DNA of 64,000 nt, from the NCBI RefSeq assembly GCF_019430885.1, contig NZ_JAHYBZ010000006.1, positions 248,001-312,000 on the forward strand. The letters are read 5' to 3'. This stretch comes from Roseomonas alba (GTDB lineage: Bacteria; Pseudomonadota; Alphaproteobacteria; Acetobacterales; Acetobacteraceae). The notes beneath the pieces were generated by a model. The model worked only from the letters and a program-made list of their open reading frames with translations, was not told the DNA's origin and did not search any database. A program made the translations under genes and the position numbers. Each line of letters starts with the position of its first letter. The first letter of the stretch is position 1. This document shows, piece by piece, positions 17,284 to 25,255 of the stretch.

Positions 17284-17614
17284 TGCTCGCACTCTCCGAG
17301 CATAATAATATACCGACACTTTTCTTCATTGATATTTGTTTTCATTTCTGCATTCCGAAGGCGTCCACAGCCGATCATCCTTTTGCAGAAGATTTCCGCA
17401 TTTGATATAATTATGATACGATCCATGTCTTTATTCTCATTCCATCACTTTTATGATTATATTCAAAGACGCTGATCTTGTTATCACGGCAGCAGGAGTA
17501 GTTTCAATGTCGAATCGCTTCGATCCTCCCTTTCCCGCTGCAAAAGCTTACCTGCTAGAAGAACCTTGATAGCGCCCGCAGAATACCAAACTGAAGCGTC
17601 GAGGAATTTTAGCC
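17284..17614. other. AT-rich spacer between glycosyltransferase and erpA
   Basis: A 331-base non-coding stretch with the same AT-rich composition as the glycosyltransferase gene. It contains the promoter-like site at 17383-17411. It also holds a 20-codon open frame at 17507-17569 (MSNRFDPPFPAAKAYLLEEP) preceded by AGGAG, which could be a leader peptide or the broken start of a lost gene. No repeat or insertion-sequence end was found. GC content returns to the genome level at about 17600. Confidence 0.5.
17383..17411 (+). promoter_or_regulatory. Sigma-70-type promoter ahead of erpA
   Basis: TTGCAG (17383-17388), a 17-base spacer, then a perfect TATAAT (17406-17411), reading toward erpA. This is the best consensus promoter in the window. 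It would give a leader of about 200 bases with the small 20-codon frame inside it. It lies in the AT-rich insert, where chance matches are more common, so the call is moderate. Confidence 0.5.
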
Positions 17615-17968
17615 ATGCCCGACGGCACCACCACCACGCCCGCCTTCCGCGTCACCGACCGCGCCCACGCCCAAATCACCGAGATCGCGGCCCGCGACGG
17701 CCGCCCGGATGCCGGGCTGCGCCTGGCAGTGGAAGCGGGCGGCTGCTCGGGGTTCCAGTACAAGTTCGGGCTGGAAGACAGCCCGGCCGAGGAAGACCTG
17801 GTGGTCGGCGATGGGCCGGGACGGGTCTTCGTCGATCCTGTCTCGCTGGACCTGCTGGCGGGGGCGGAACTGGACTGGGCCGAGGAACTGATCGGGGCGC
17901 ATTTCGCCATTCGGAACCCCCAGGCGGTGTCTGCCTGCGGGTGCGGGACGTCGTTCTCGGTGGCGTAA
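17615..17968 (+). CDS. erpA: Iron-sulfur cluster insertion protein ErpA (HesB/IscA family)
   Basis: A-type carrier that delivers Fe-S clusters to apo-proteins. It has 117 residues. The three conserved cysteines are C44 (GGCSGFQYKF), C108 and C110 (SACGCGTSFSV). Its position next to dgt in alphaproteobacteria supports the ErpA name over IscA, although the two cannot be fully separated by sequence alone. Upstream lies the AT-rich insert with a promoter-like site, and downstream repeat element B begins 19 bases after the stop with a perfect terminator-like hairpin. Confidence 0.9.
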   Translation: MPDGTTTTPAFRVTDRAHAQITEIAARDGRPDAGLRLAVEAGGCSGFQYKFGLEDSPAEEDLVVGDGPGRVFVDPVSLDLLAGAELDWAEELIGAHFAIRNPQAVSACGCGTSFSVA

Positions 17969-17986
17969 GGCGGCTGAGGGCGGCCA

Positions 17987-18007
17987 GAGAGGGGCTTTGC
18001 CCCTCTC
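17987..18007 (+). terminator. Terminator-like hairpin after erpA
   Basis: A perfect 9-bp stem GAGAGGGGC-TTT-GCCCCTCTC, 18 bases after the erpA stop. It forms the outer left arm of repeat element B. It has no T-run but is very stable, and equivalent hairpins bound the other copies of the repeat. Confidence 0.5.
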
Positions 18008-18292
18008 CGGACCTCTCTCCCCGCCACGGGTATCCATTGGCGTTGCTTCGGCGTCGATGGGCCTCGCATAGGCCACAGGACCTTTGGAAGCCGATACTTG
18101 GTGCCGGGCCCGCGGGGCGGTCACGCATGCGGCGCACCCGCTGCGGCTGAGCACCGGGTATTTTTCTGGGCGCCGGGCAGCAGACCGCCCTTTTCGGCCC
18201 AGCGCAGGCGCGGCGCCCGGTGCCAAGTTGAGGTGTCCAGAGGCCTTTGGGCCTTTGGCGGGGTGAGGCTTGAAAGGGGCCGAGCCCCTCTG
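17987..18292. repeat. Composite hairpin repeat, element B
   Basis: The same family as element A but longer and more degenerate. The left hairpin is at 17987-18007. The arms CCTTTGGAAGCCGATACTTG (18081-18100) and its imperfect inverse at 18217-18246 share CTTGGTGCCGGG. The CCAGAGGCC/GGCCTTTGG segment is at 18238-18258, and the right hairpin AGGGGC-CGA-GCCCCT is at 18275-18289. Between the arms is a second motif, CCATTGGCGT...CGATGG (18034-18060), also present in element D. It lies between erpA and the 31-codon gene. Confidence 0.75.
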
Positions 18293-18370
18293 CATTGCCG
18301 TCAGCGCTTCATCTTCAGGCGCATGGGGAGAGCCCTCCCGGCGCCCACATGATGCACCGCAGCAATTTTC

Positions 18371-18398
18371 TTGCAGGTCAGCATCGCTGACGTATATC
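18371..18398 (+). promoter_or_regulatory. Possible promoter with overlapping palindrome
   Basis: TTGCAG (18371-18376), a 16-base spacer and TATATC (18393-18398), about 55 bases upstream of the 31-codon frame. The spacer contains a perfect inverted repeat GTCAGC-ATC-GCTGAC (18377-18391), a good size for a dimeric repressor site. No regulator is assigned. Confidence 0.4.
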
Positions 18399-18453
18399 GT
18401 TCCCCCAACGGAAAACCCGCACGCGGCATGACCACCAACCGGAGGGATCAGCG

Positions 18454-18549
18454 ATGACCGACCCCCTGCGCGCGCCTGGCGTGATGCCTGCCATCATCCT
18501 GCGGATCGGTGTCTTCCTGGCCTGCATGGCCATGGCCATCGCCGCATAG
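18454..18549 (+). CDS. 31-residue predicted membrane peptide
   Basis: A tiny frame, ATG at 18454 to TAG at 18549, preceded by a strong GGAGGG ribosome site (18441-18446) 7 bases ahead. The peptide MTDPLRAPGVMPAI followed by LRIGVFLACMAMAIAA has one hydrophobic helix in its second half and no charged residues after the arginine at position 17. Its own promoter-like site lies upstream. Function unknown. The ribosome site, short leader and clean hydrophobic helix argue for a real gene. Without comparative data it remains a candidate. Confidence 0.45.
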   Translation: MTDPLRAPGVMPAIILRIGVFLACMAMAIAA

Positions 18550-18615
18550 GGTCCGCGGCTTGACCGCGGCTTCGGCGGCGGGGGTATGGTGCGACCCCTT
18601 TCCATCGAAGCCGGC

Positions 18616-19383
18616 ATGAAACTCGCGACATTCAACGTCAATTCGATCCGCCAGCGGGCGGCCCATGTCGCGCGGTTCCTGGAGCGCGTGCAGCCTGAGA
18701 TCCTGTTCCTGCAGGAGACCCGCTGCACGGCCGAACAGGTGCCCACAGCGGGATTCGAGGCGCTGGGCTACACCACCCATGCGGTCGGCCAGGCGGGCGG
18801 GCGCAACGGCGTGGCGGTCATCGCGCGGGTGCCCTTCACGGTCGTTGCCGAGCATCTGCCTGGCGACGATGAGGATGGCCATGCCCGCTACATCGAGGTC
18901 GCGGCGGAGGGCATGAACGCCGCCGGCATCTACCTGCCGAACGGCAATTCGGGCGGGGAGGCCGGCTTCGCCTACAAGCTCGGTTGGATGGACCGGCTGC
19001 GGGCGGTGGCGGCAGAACGCCTCGACACCTTCACGCCGTTTGCGATCCTGGGCGACTTCAATGTCTGTCCGACGGATGCGGACCTCGCGTCGGGGGCGCT
19101 GCCGCCGACCGATGCCCTGGTGCGGCCGGAAAGCCGGGCGCGGTTTCGGGCGCTGCTGCATCTCGGCCTGACGGATGCGCTGCGGGCGCTGCATCCGCGC
19201 GAGACGCTCTACACCTACTGGGACTACGGCGCGGCCTTCGAGACCAATCGCGGCCTGCGCATCGACCATGCGCTGCTGAGCCCCGAGCTCGCCGAGCGGC
19301 TGGAATCCTGCGAGGTGGACACCCTGCCGCGCAGCGAGGCGCAGCCTTCCGACCACACGCCGGTGATCGTCACGCTGCGCTGA
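18616..19383 (+). CDS. xthA: Exodeoxyribonuclease III (AP endonuclease)
   Basis: Mg-dependent AP endonuclease and 3'-5' exonuclease of base-excision repair, EEP superfamily. It has 255 residues from the ATG at 18616 (MKLATFNVNSIRQR); ten open codons before it are not homologous. Motifs are FNVNSIR (5-11), FLQETRC with the metal-binding Glu, IYLPNGN, LGDFNVCPTDAD with the catalytic Asp/Asn, and the closing RIDHALLSPEL and SDHTPVIV with the catalytic Asp-His. The erpA-xthA neighbourhood recurs in alphaproteobacteria. Here repeat B and a small gene lie between them. Confidence 0.95.
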   Translation: MKLATFNVNSIRQRAAHVARFLERVQPEILFLQETRCTAEQVPTAGFEALGYTTHAVGQAGGRNGVAVIARVPFTVVAEHLPGDDEDGHARYIEVAAEGMNAAGIYLPNGNSGGEAGFAYKLGWMDRLRAVAAERLDTFTPFAILGDFNVCPTDADLASGALPPTDALVRPESRARFRALLHLGLTDALRALHPRETLYTYWDYGAAFETNRGLRIDHALLSPELAERLESCEVDTLPRSEAQPSDHTPVIVTLR

Positions 19384-19395
19384 GCTGGGCGGCCG

Positions 19396-19686
19396 TCAGC
19401 GCCAATGCGCCGGGATCCAAACCCAGCCGCCGGTCGGCCGCCAGGCCCAATGCCCGGGAACGAACTGCAGGTGTGGCGCCGGGCGCTCGATCCAGCGGCC
19501 GGGAACCCAGACATATTCCCGCCCCTCCCATTGCCAGTGGCCGGGTTGCCAGGTCAGTCGTTCGCCGGGCGGGGGCGGGACCGGCTCTGCGCGCGGCGGC
19601 GGGATGGGCGGCCAGTAGGGTGCCTGTGCGACGGCAGGTGCCGCCACCAGCAATCCGGCGAGCGCCAGGACAAGACGTCGGGACAT
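19396..19686 (-). CDS. Small exported YXWGXW-type repeat protein
   Basis: It has 96 residues from the ATG at 19686, with GGAGG 8 bases upstream. A signal peptide (SRRLVLALAGLLVAAPAVAQ) is followed by three imperfect repeats of the pattern W-x-PG-H/R-W (LTWQPGHWQWEG, YVWVPGRWIER, QFVPGHWAWRPTGGWVWIP). This matches small periplasmic or outer-surface proteins with WxPGxW repeats, often annotated YXWGXW or BcpO-related. Role unknown. Possibly carbohydrate or wall binding, judging from the regularly spaced Trp and His. It is one of three small exported proteins in a row on this strand. Confidence 0.75.
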   Translation of the reverse strand: MSRRLVLALAGLLVAAPAVAQAPYWPPIPPPRAEPVPPPPGERLTWQPGHWQWEGREYVWVPGRWIERPAPHLQFVPGHWAWRPTGGWVWIPAHWR

Positions 19687-19726
19687 CGGGAAGCCTCCTA
19701 TGGCAGGCGTGCGGTGCGCAGCCATA

Positions 19727-20059
19727 CTACCAGCGGCGCCCGTAATAGGGCCGGCCCCAATAGCCCGGCCCCCAATATCCCCTCCCCCACCCCCAACCGA
19801 AGCCGAGGCTGACCGAGGGTGCGACTACGACCGGCGGCGGGGCCGGCGCGGGGGCGACATAGACCGGCACGCCGGGCGCATAACCATAGCCGTAGCTGGG
19901 CGGGGAATAGACGACAGGCGGGGCCGGGGGTGGAACCGGGGCCGCATAGGCGACGGGCTGCGGGGCCGGCGGCGGCCCCCAGGTCCCATTCGGATATTGC
20001 ACGCAACCACCCAGGGAAATCGCCGAAACGAGCGCCAGGACAGGCAGGGCCACACGCAT
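19727..20059 (-). CDS. Small lipoprotein with Gly/Trp/Tyr-rich tail
   Basis: It has 110 residues from the ATG at 20059, with GAGG 9 bases ahead. A signal peptide ends in the lipobox ISLGGC, so the mature protein is a lipoprotein starting at that cysteine. The middle is rich in Pro/Ala/Val/Tyr, and the tail is rich in Gly, Trp, Tyr and Arg (GWGWGRGYWGPGYWGRPYY). No domain recognised. Part of the three-gene set of small exported proteins. Confidence 0.65.
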   Translation of the reverse strand: MRVALPVLALVSAISLGGCVQYPNGTWGPPPAPQPVAYAAPVPPPAPPVVYSPPSYGYGYAPGVPVYVAPAPAPPPVVVAPSVSLGFGWGWGRGYWGPGYWGRPYYGRRW

Positions 20060-20099
20060 GGATATCATCCTCAGCGGCCGGGCAGGTCACCCGGCCATG

Positions 20100-20315
20100 T
20101 CAACGCCAGCCCCAATAGCCGCCCCAGCACCGGCCATAGGCATCACAGCGCCGCGGCACCCAGACCCGGCGGCGCGGCGCAGGTTCAACATACACCGGCG
20201 GCGGCGGTGCCGGGGCGACATAGACGGGTCTCGGCGGCGGGGGCGGCGGCGCCGGATAGGCCACGCAGCCGGCCAGACCCAGGCCACCCAGAAGCAACAG
20301 CGGTCGCAGCGACAT
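20100..20315 (-). CDS. Very small lipoprotein
   Basis: It has 71 residues. The signal peptide has the lipobox LGLAGC at residues 12-17. The mature part is proline-rich with PVYVAPAPPPPVYVEP and ends in RCDAYGRCWGGYWGWR, which resembles the tail of the next gene downstream. The two may be diverged duplicates. Two extra cysteines in the tail could form a disulfide in the periplasm. Function unknown. Confidence 0.6.
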   Translation of the reverse strand: MSLRPLLLLGGLGLAGCVAYPAPPPPPPRPVYVAPAPPPPVYVEPAPRRRVWVPRRCDAYGRCWGGYWGWR

Positions 20316-20416
20316 GATTCGGGCCCTCTCGACATGGGCGGCGAAGCGCGCCGCCGCCCGTCAACGCGGGGGAAGCCTGGGGCGTTGCGCATGGCGCCAT
20401 GATGGCGCCCGCGTGA

Positions 20417-22135
20417 CTATTGGTCGGCGTAGCAATGCGTCTCTGCGGCCGCACCAGGCTGGGTCACCGCCCCGAGATAGGCCGGTCCGACGAGTTGCGC
20501 GTATTTCCACAGCGCGCCGGCATTGTAGTCGTGGCCGCGGGGCTTCCAGGCGGCGCGGCGGCGGGCGATCTCGTCTTCCGGCAGCATCATGTCGATGGTG
20601 CCCTGTTCCGCGTCGATGACGATGCGGTCGCCGTCCTGGAGCAGCGCGATGGGGCCGCCCACCGCGGCTTCCGGTCCCACATGCCCGATGCAGAAGCCGC
20701 GCGTGGCGCCGGAGAAGCGGCCATCGGTGATCAGCGCGACCTTGTCGCCCATGCCCTGGCCGTAGATGGCGGAGGTGGTGGACAGCATCTCCCGCATGCC
20801 CGGCCCGCCCTTGGGGCCTTCGTAGCGGACGATGATGACGTCACCGGGCTTGTAGGCGCGGGCCTCGACGGCGGCGAAGGCGTCCTCCTCGCAGTCGAAG
20901 CAGAGTGCGGTGCCCTCGAAGCGCAACTTGTGCATGCCGGCGATCTTCACGATCGCGCCCTCGGGCGCGAGGTTGCCGTGCAGGGCGACGACGCCGCCGA
21001 TCGGGCTGATCGGGTTGGTGGTGGGATACACCACGTCCTGGTCCTTCGGGACGATCACGTCGCGATGGTTCTCGGCGAGAGTCTTCCCGGTGACCGTGAT
21101 GCAATCGCCCTTCAGGTAGCCGCCATCGAGCAGCGCCTTGATGATGACCGGCACGCCCCCGATGCGGTGGACGTCGGCCGCGACGTATTTGCCGCCGGGC
21201 TTGAGGTCCGCGATGTGCGGCGTCCTGCGCATGATCTCCGCGACATCCTGCAGGGTGAAGCGGATGCCGGCCTCATGCGCCATGGCGGGAAGGTGCAGCG
21301 CGGCGTTGGTGGATCCGCCCGTCGCGCCCACGATCGCCGCGGCGTTGTGCAGCGCCTCCAGCGTCACGATGTCGCGCGGGCGGAGGTTGCGGCGGATCAG
21401 TTCCACCACCGCCTTGCCCGAGGCCACGGCGTATTCGTCGCGTTCCTCGAAGGGTGCGGGCGCGCCGGCCGAGAAGGGCAGCGCGAGCCCGATCGCCTCC
21501 GACACGCAGGCCATGGTGTTGGCGGTGAACTGGCCGCCACAGGCGCCCGCGCCGGGGCAGGCATGCTGTTCCAGATCGAGCAGCTCGGCGTCGGACATGT
21601 TGCCGGCGGCGTGCTGGCCCACCGCCTCGAACACATCGAGCACCGTCACGTCCCGCCCGTGATGCTTCCCGGGCATGATTGACCCGCCGTACATGAAGAC
21701 GCTCGGCACGTTCAGCCGCAGCATCGCCATCATCACGCCGGGCAGCGACTTGTCGCAGCCGGCGATGCCGACCAGCGCGTCGTAGCAATGACCGCGCATG
21801 GTGAGTTCGATGGAATCCGCGATGGCCTCGCGCGAGGCCAGAGAGGACTTCATCGACTGGTGCCCCATCGCGATGCCGTCGGTCACCGTGATGGTGGTGA
21901 ATTCGCGCGGGGTCGCGCCAGCCGCCTTCACGCCGGTCTTGGCCGCCTGGGCCTGGCGGGACAGCGCGATGTTGCAGGGCGCGGCCTCATTCCAGCAGGA
22001 GGCGACGCCGACCAGGGGCGCCTCGATCTCCTCCGCCGTGAGGCCCATCGCGTAGTAGTAGGACCGGTGCGGCGCGCGCTCCGGGCCCATGGTGGTGTGG
22101 CGGCTCGGCAGGCGGGACTTGTCCCAGGCGGTCAT
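20417..22135 (-). CDS. ilvD: Dihydroxy-acid dehydratase
   Basis: Fe-S dehydratase of the third common step of valine, leucine and isoleucine (and pantothenate) synthesis. It has 572 residues from the ATG at 22135 ([13 protein letters not shown]). AGGAAG lies 6 bases upstream and overlaps an alternative GTG at 22150, which I reject for that reason. Cluster ligands are the cysteines in [19 protein letters not shown] and [15 protein letters not shown], and the C-terminal half has [11 protein letters not shown]. No other ilv gene is adjacent. Confidence 0.97.
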   Translation of the reverse strand: MTAWDKSRLPSRHTTMGPERAPHRSYYYAMGLTAEEIEAPLVGVASCWNEAAPCNIALSRQAQAAKTGVKAAGATPREFTTITVTDGIAMGHQSMKSSLASREAIADSIELTMRGHCYDALVGIAGCDKSLPGVMMAMLRLNVPSVFMYGGSIMPGKHHGRDVTVLDVFEAVGQHAAGNMSDAELLDLEQHACPGAGACGGQFTANTMACVSEAIGLALPFSAGAPAPFEERDEYAVASGKAVVELIRRNLRPRDIVTLEALHNAAAIVGATGGSTNAALHLPAMAHEAGIRFTLQDVAEIMRRTPHIADLKPGGKYVAADVHRIGGVPVIIKALLDGGYLKGDCITVTGKTLAENHRDVIVPKDQDVVYPTTNPISPIGGVVALHGNLAPEGAIVKIAGMHKLRFEGTALCFDCEEDAFAAVEARAYKPGDVIIVRYEGPKGGPGMREMLSTTSAIYGQGMGDKVALITDGRFSGATRGFCIGHVGPEAAVGGPIALLQDGDRIVIDAEQGTIDMMLPEDEIARRRAAWKPRGHDYNAGALWKYAQLVGPAYLGAVTQPGAAAETHCYADQ

Positions 22136-22196
22136 GGACGGCTTCCTCACGCGGCATTCTTGCGGAGCCTATCCCGGCGCGGATGGGCGGGCGGCG

Positions 22197-23192
22197 TCAA
22201 GCCTCCGCCATCGCCTGGGCCTCCGCGACCAGGGTGAAGGACCGCAGCCGCGCGGCGGGGTCGTGGATCTGGGCGGTGATGATCATCTCGTCGGCCCCCG
22301 TCGTCGCGGCGAGGTCGGCGAGGCCCTGGCGCACCATGGCCGGCGTGCCGACCACGGCGCAGGACAGCGAATGCGCCAGGATGGCGCGCGCTTGGGGATC
22401 AAGACGCTCCTCATAGCCTTCCACCGGGGCGGGCAGCTTGCCCGGGCGGCCGCGGCGCAGATTCACGAAGGCCTGTTGCAGGGAGGTGAAGAGGAAGCGC
22501 GCTTCCTCCTCGGTCGGTGCGGCGAAGACGTTCACGCCGATCATGGCGCGCGGCGCGGCCAGGCGCTCGGAGGGGCGGAAGCGGTCCCGGTAAACGCGCA
22601 GCGCATCCATCATCTGTTGCGGCGCGAAATGGGACGCGAAGGCGTAGGGCAGCCCCAGATAGGCGGCGAGTTGCGCGCCGAAGGTGCTGGAACCGAGGAT
22701 CCAGACCTCGACATCCTGGCCCTCGCCGGGGACGGCCCGTAGCGCCTGACCTTCGGTGGCGGGGCGGAAATATTCCATCAGCTCGACGACATCGCGGGGG
22801 AACTCGTCGGAATCGCTGGCGAGGTTGCGCCGCATCGCCCGTGCGGCGACCTGGTCCGTGCCCGGCGCCCGGCCGAGGCCGAGATCGACACGGCCCGGAT
22901 AGAGCGCGGCGAGCGTGCCGAACTGCTCCGCGACCATGATCGGCGCGTGGTTCGGCAGCATGATGCCGCCGGCGCCGATGCGGATGCGCGTTGTGCCATC
23001 CGCGACATGCGCGAGCGCCACCGCCGTCGCCGCGCTCGCGATGCCGGGCATGTTGTGGTGTTCCGCCATCCAGAAGCGCCGGAAGCCCAGCGCATCCACA
23101 TGACGGGCAAGATCGCGGGAGTTGCGCAACGCCTGGCCGGCGTCACTGCCTTCCGGGATCGGGGAAAGGTCGAGGACAGAGAGCGGGATCAT
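22197..23192 (-). CDS. LLM-class flavin-dependent oxidoreductase
   Basis: Bacterial luciferase-like TIM-barrel monooxygenase using reduced flavin supplied by a partner. It has 331 residues. It opens with [14 protein letters not shown], typical of the YhbW/MsnO8-type subgroup, followed by [30 protein letters not shown] and [14 protein letters not shown]. The substrate is unknown. It lies 61 bases upstream of ilvD on the same strand, but there is no metabolic link. Confidence 0.9.
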   Translation of the reverse strand: MIPLSVLDLSPIPEGSDAGQALRNSRDLARHVDALGFRRFWMAEHHNMPGIASAATAVALAHVADGTTRIRIGAGGIMLPNHAPIMVAEQFGTLAALYPGRVDLGLGRAPGTDQVAARAMRRNLASDSDEFPRDVVELMEYFRPATEGQALRAVPGEGQDVEVWILGSSTFGAQLAAYLGLPYAFASHFAPQQMMDALRVYRDRFRPSERLAAPRAMIGVNVFAAPTEEEARFLFTSLQQAFVNLRRGRPGKLPAPVEGYEERLDPQARAILAHSLSCAVVGTPAMVRQGLADLAATTGADEMIITAQIHDPAARLRSFTLVAEAQAMAEA

Positions 23193-23223
23193 GCCCCGGG
23201 ATATGGGCAGCCCGCGCCGCGCG

Positions 23224-24024
23224 TCAGCCCTTCACGCGGCGGATCAGTTCCTGGGCGGCGGCAGGGTTGCGTTCCTTCTCCCCGCTGATGACGAAGAGGA
23301 AGACGTCGCGCGGGGTGGTTTCCGCCGCAGTTGCGACGGGCGGGTGCAGGTCGTCCAACCCCTTCCCTGCCGCCAGGGCCTTGGCACGCATCGCCCAGGT
23401 ATCCAGGGCGTCGGGCGCATAGCCCGCATCGTGGTCGGCCGTGGTGCCCATGATCCGCAGATAGGCGAAGGGCGCCGTCAGGTCGGTGATTGTGGGGTAT
23501 TCGCCATCCGCCGCGGTGATGATGGCGACGCCGCGATCGCGGCACAGCGCAACGAAGCCGGGATCGCGGAAGCTGTCGTGCCGCGCCTCGATCGCATGGC
23601 GCAGCGTGATGCCGTCCACGGATTCCGGCAGCAGGGCGAGGAAGGCCGCGATGTCATCGGCATCGAAGCGTTTCGTCGCCGGCAATTGCCAATTGATCGG
23701 GCCAAGCTTGTCGCCCAGTTCCGTGATGCCGCTGGCGCAGAATTTCCCGACCGAGGGGCCGGCCTCGGCCAGGACGCGGCGATTGGTGACGAAGCGCGAT
23801 CCCTTGAGCGCGAAGACGAAGCCGGCAGGCGTCTCCTCGCGCCAGCGGGCGAAGCTCGCCGGCTTCTGCGCGCCGTAATAGGTGCCGTTGATCTCGATGC
23901 CGGTCAGGCGTTCGCCGGCATAGCGCAGCTCCTCCTTCTGCGGCAGGCCCTTGGGGTAGAAGCTGCCGCGCCAGGGCGCGAAGACCCAGCCGCCGATGCC
24001 GATATGGATGCGGGGGGCGGTCAT
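23224..24024 (-). CDS. DUF72 family protein (YecE-like)
   Basis: TIM-barrel-like protein of the widespread DUF72/YecE family, with no settled function. It has 266 residues. Family motifs are [17 protein letters not shown] near the N-terminus, [31 protein letters not shown] and a central [12 protein letters not shown]. Its start overlaps the stop of the glyoxalase-fold gene by 4 bases (ATGA), so the two are co-translated. Confidence 0.9.
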   Translation of the reverse strand: MTAPRIHIGIGGWVFAPWRGSFYPKGLPQKEELRYAGERLTGIEINGTYYGAQKPASFARWREETPAGFVFALKGSRFVTNRRVLAEAGPSVGKFCASGITELGDKLGPINWQLPATKRFDADDIAAFLALLPESVDGITLRHAIEARHDSFRDPGFVALCRDRGVAIITAADGEYPTITDLTAPFAYLRIMGTTADHDAGYAPDALDTWAMRAKALAAGKGLDDLHPPVATAAETTPRDVFLFVISGEKERNPAAAQELIRRVKG

Positions 24025-24551
24025 GCCAGCCCGCGAGCGCGGCGATGGGCCGCGCGCTCCGCCGCGAAGCGCGCGGGGAGTTCGGTGGCCTCGACGTCCT
24101 CGATGCGCGTCATCACACGCCAGAGATGGCCGAAGGGATCATGGAACTGGATGTGGCGGTCGCCCCAGAAGGTCGCCTCCACCGTGCCGGTGCCGCCCAG
24201 CGCCCTCACCCCGGCTGCGACGGCACGGGCGAAGACCTCGTCCACGTCATCGACATAGAGCGTCACGCCCACCGAGGTCGCGCCGGCAGAGGCTGGCGAC
24301 CGCGGCCAGTCTGGCCGGGGCGCCTCGCGCCAGCGGGGATTCTCCTTCGCGACGATCAGGTAGGCGCCGCTCAGGCGAAGCTCGGCGGCAGTCGCCTCGT
24401 CGCCCGGCGCATCCGTGGGTGCGAGGCGGAAGCTGCGCTCCACCTCCTCCGCGCCGAAGACGTCGCGGTAGAAATCGGCCGCCGCCGCCACATCCCGCAC
24501 GATCAGCGTCACGCCGATCTGCCCAACCGCCTGCCGCCCGACGATGGCCAT
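24021..24551 (-). CDS. VOC/glyoxalase-fold protein
   Basis: Vicinal-oxygen-chelate fold protein, resembling PhnB-like or glyoxalase/bleomycin-resistance proteins. It has 176 residues with two beta-alpha-beta-beta-beta modules: the first from about residue 10 (QIGVTLIVRDVAAAADFYRD), the second from about 91 (SVGVTLYVDDVDEVFARA) to WGDRHIQFHDPFGHLWRVMT. Metal ligands cannot be fixed with confidence, and the H-D-P-F-G-H-x-W ending is typical of the PhnB-type subgroup. Translationally coupled to the DUF72 gene. Confidence 0.85.
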   Translation of the reverse strand: MAIVGRQAVGQIGVTLIVRDVAAAADFYRDVFGAEEVERSFRLAPTDAPGDEATAAELRLSGAYLIVAKENPRWREAPRPDWPRSPASAGATSVGVTLYVDDVDEVFARAVAAGVRALGGTGTVEATFWGDRHIQFHDPFGHLWRVMTRIEDVEATELPARFAAERAAHRRARGLA

Positions 24552-24655
24552 GATGTCCCCTTCCCTCGGCTGCCCCGCCAGGATAGGAAGGGTCTATGTT
24601 CGCGTAAAGTTCTCATTCGTTCGAGGCCCGGAGCGGCCTTGCGACAGGAGGCGGG

Positions 24656-25072
24656 ATGACCGGACCGAGGCTCGGCGGATGCCAATGCGGCGCGGTGCGC
24701 TTTTCGAGCAGCGGCCCGGCACGGGCGCTCTATGCCTGCCATTGCCGCGAATGCCGCAAGCAGTCGGCCTCGGCCTTCGGCATGTCGCTCGTCGTGCCGC
24801 GCGATGGCCTGGTCCTGCTGCGCGGGACGCCGCGTTCCTGGACGCGATCGACCGATAGCGGCCGGCAACTCCGCTGCCTGTTCTGCGGTGAGTGCGGATC
24901 GCGCCTGTGGCATGAGGGCGCCGTCGGTATCGCGGCGGTCACCCTCAAGGCCGGCGCGCTGGACGAGCCGGTGGATTTCGCCACGGCGATCCACATCTGG
25001 ACCGACCGCAAGCTGCCGGGCGTGGTGATCCCGCCCGGCGCGGTGCAATACCCCGGCGAACCGCCCGACTGA
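24656..25072 (+). CDS. GFA family (glutathione-dependent formaldehyde-activating-like) protein
   Basis: Zinc-binding Mss4-like fold protein of the GFA family. It has 138 residues. Zinc-site cysteines are visible in GGCQCGAVRF (8-17), YACHCRECRKQS (27-38) and LFCGECGSRLW. Most members have no proven formaldehyde activity, so only the family is assigned. It is a lone plus-strand gene, with its end 6 bases from the convergent small membrane gene. Confidence 0.85.
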   Translation: MTGPRLGGCQCGAVRFSSSGPARALYACHCRECRKQSASAFGMSLVVPRDGLVLLRGTPRSWTRSTDSGRQLRCLFCGECGSRLWHEGAVGIAAVTLKAGALDEPVDFATAIHIWTDRKLPGVVIPPGAVQYPGEPPD

Positions 25073-25078
25073 GCGCGC

Positions 25079-25255
25079 CTATCCGACCAGCAGCAGGAAG
25101 CCGACCGCCACCCCGATCGCCACCAGCCCGGAGATCGCCTGGGCGATCGCCTTCGACAGTCCGAACGCCCTCGCCAGCAGGTCCCTGCCACCCACCGTCA
25201 CGATGACGAACACCGTGATGGCGATGAACAGGTTGAGGGTGGCGTTGTCGAACAT
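25079..25255 (-). CDS. 58-residue membrane protein coupled to valS
   Basis: Reads MFDNATLNLFIAITVFVIV..., with two hydrophobic helices (about 8-22 and 37-57) joined by the loop GGRDLLARAFGLSK. The ATG at 25255 overlaps the valS stop as ATGA, the arrangement typical of translational coupling in this genome. No family recognised. The overlap and the clean two-helix profile make it likely to be a real gene, although it is small enough to be missed by automatic annotation. Function unknown. Confidence 0.7.
   Translation of the reverse strand: MFDNATLNLFIAITVFVIVTVGGRDLLARAFGLSKAIAQAISGLVAIGVAVGFLLLVG

Noticed and set aside
15802..17319. An earlier GTG start of the AT-rich glycosyltransferase at 17319
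   Set aside because: Would add MSVYYYARRVRA, but the ribosome site GGAGAG is placed for the ATG at 17283.
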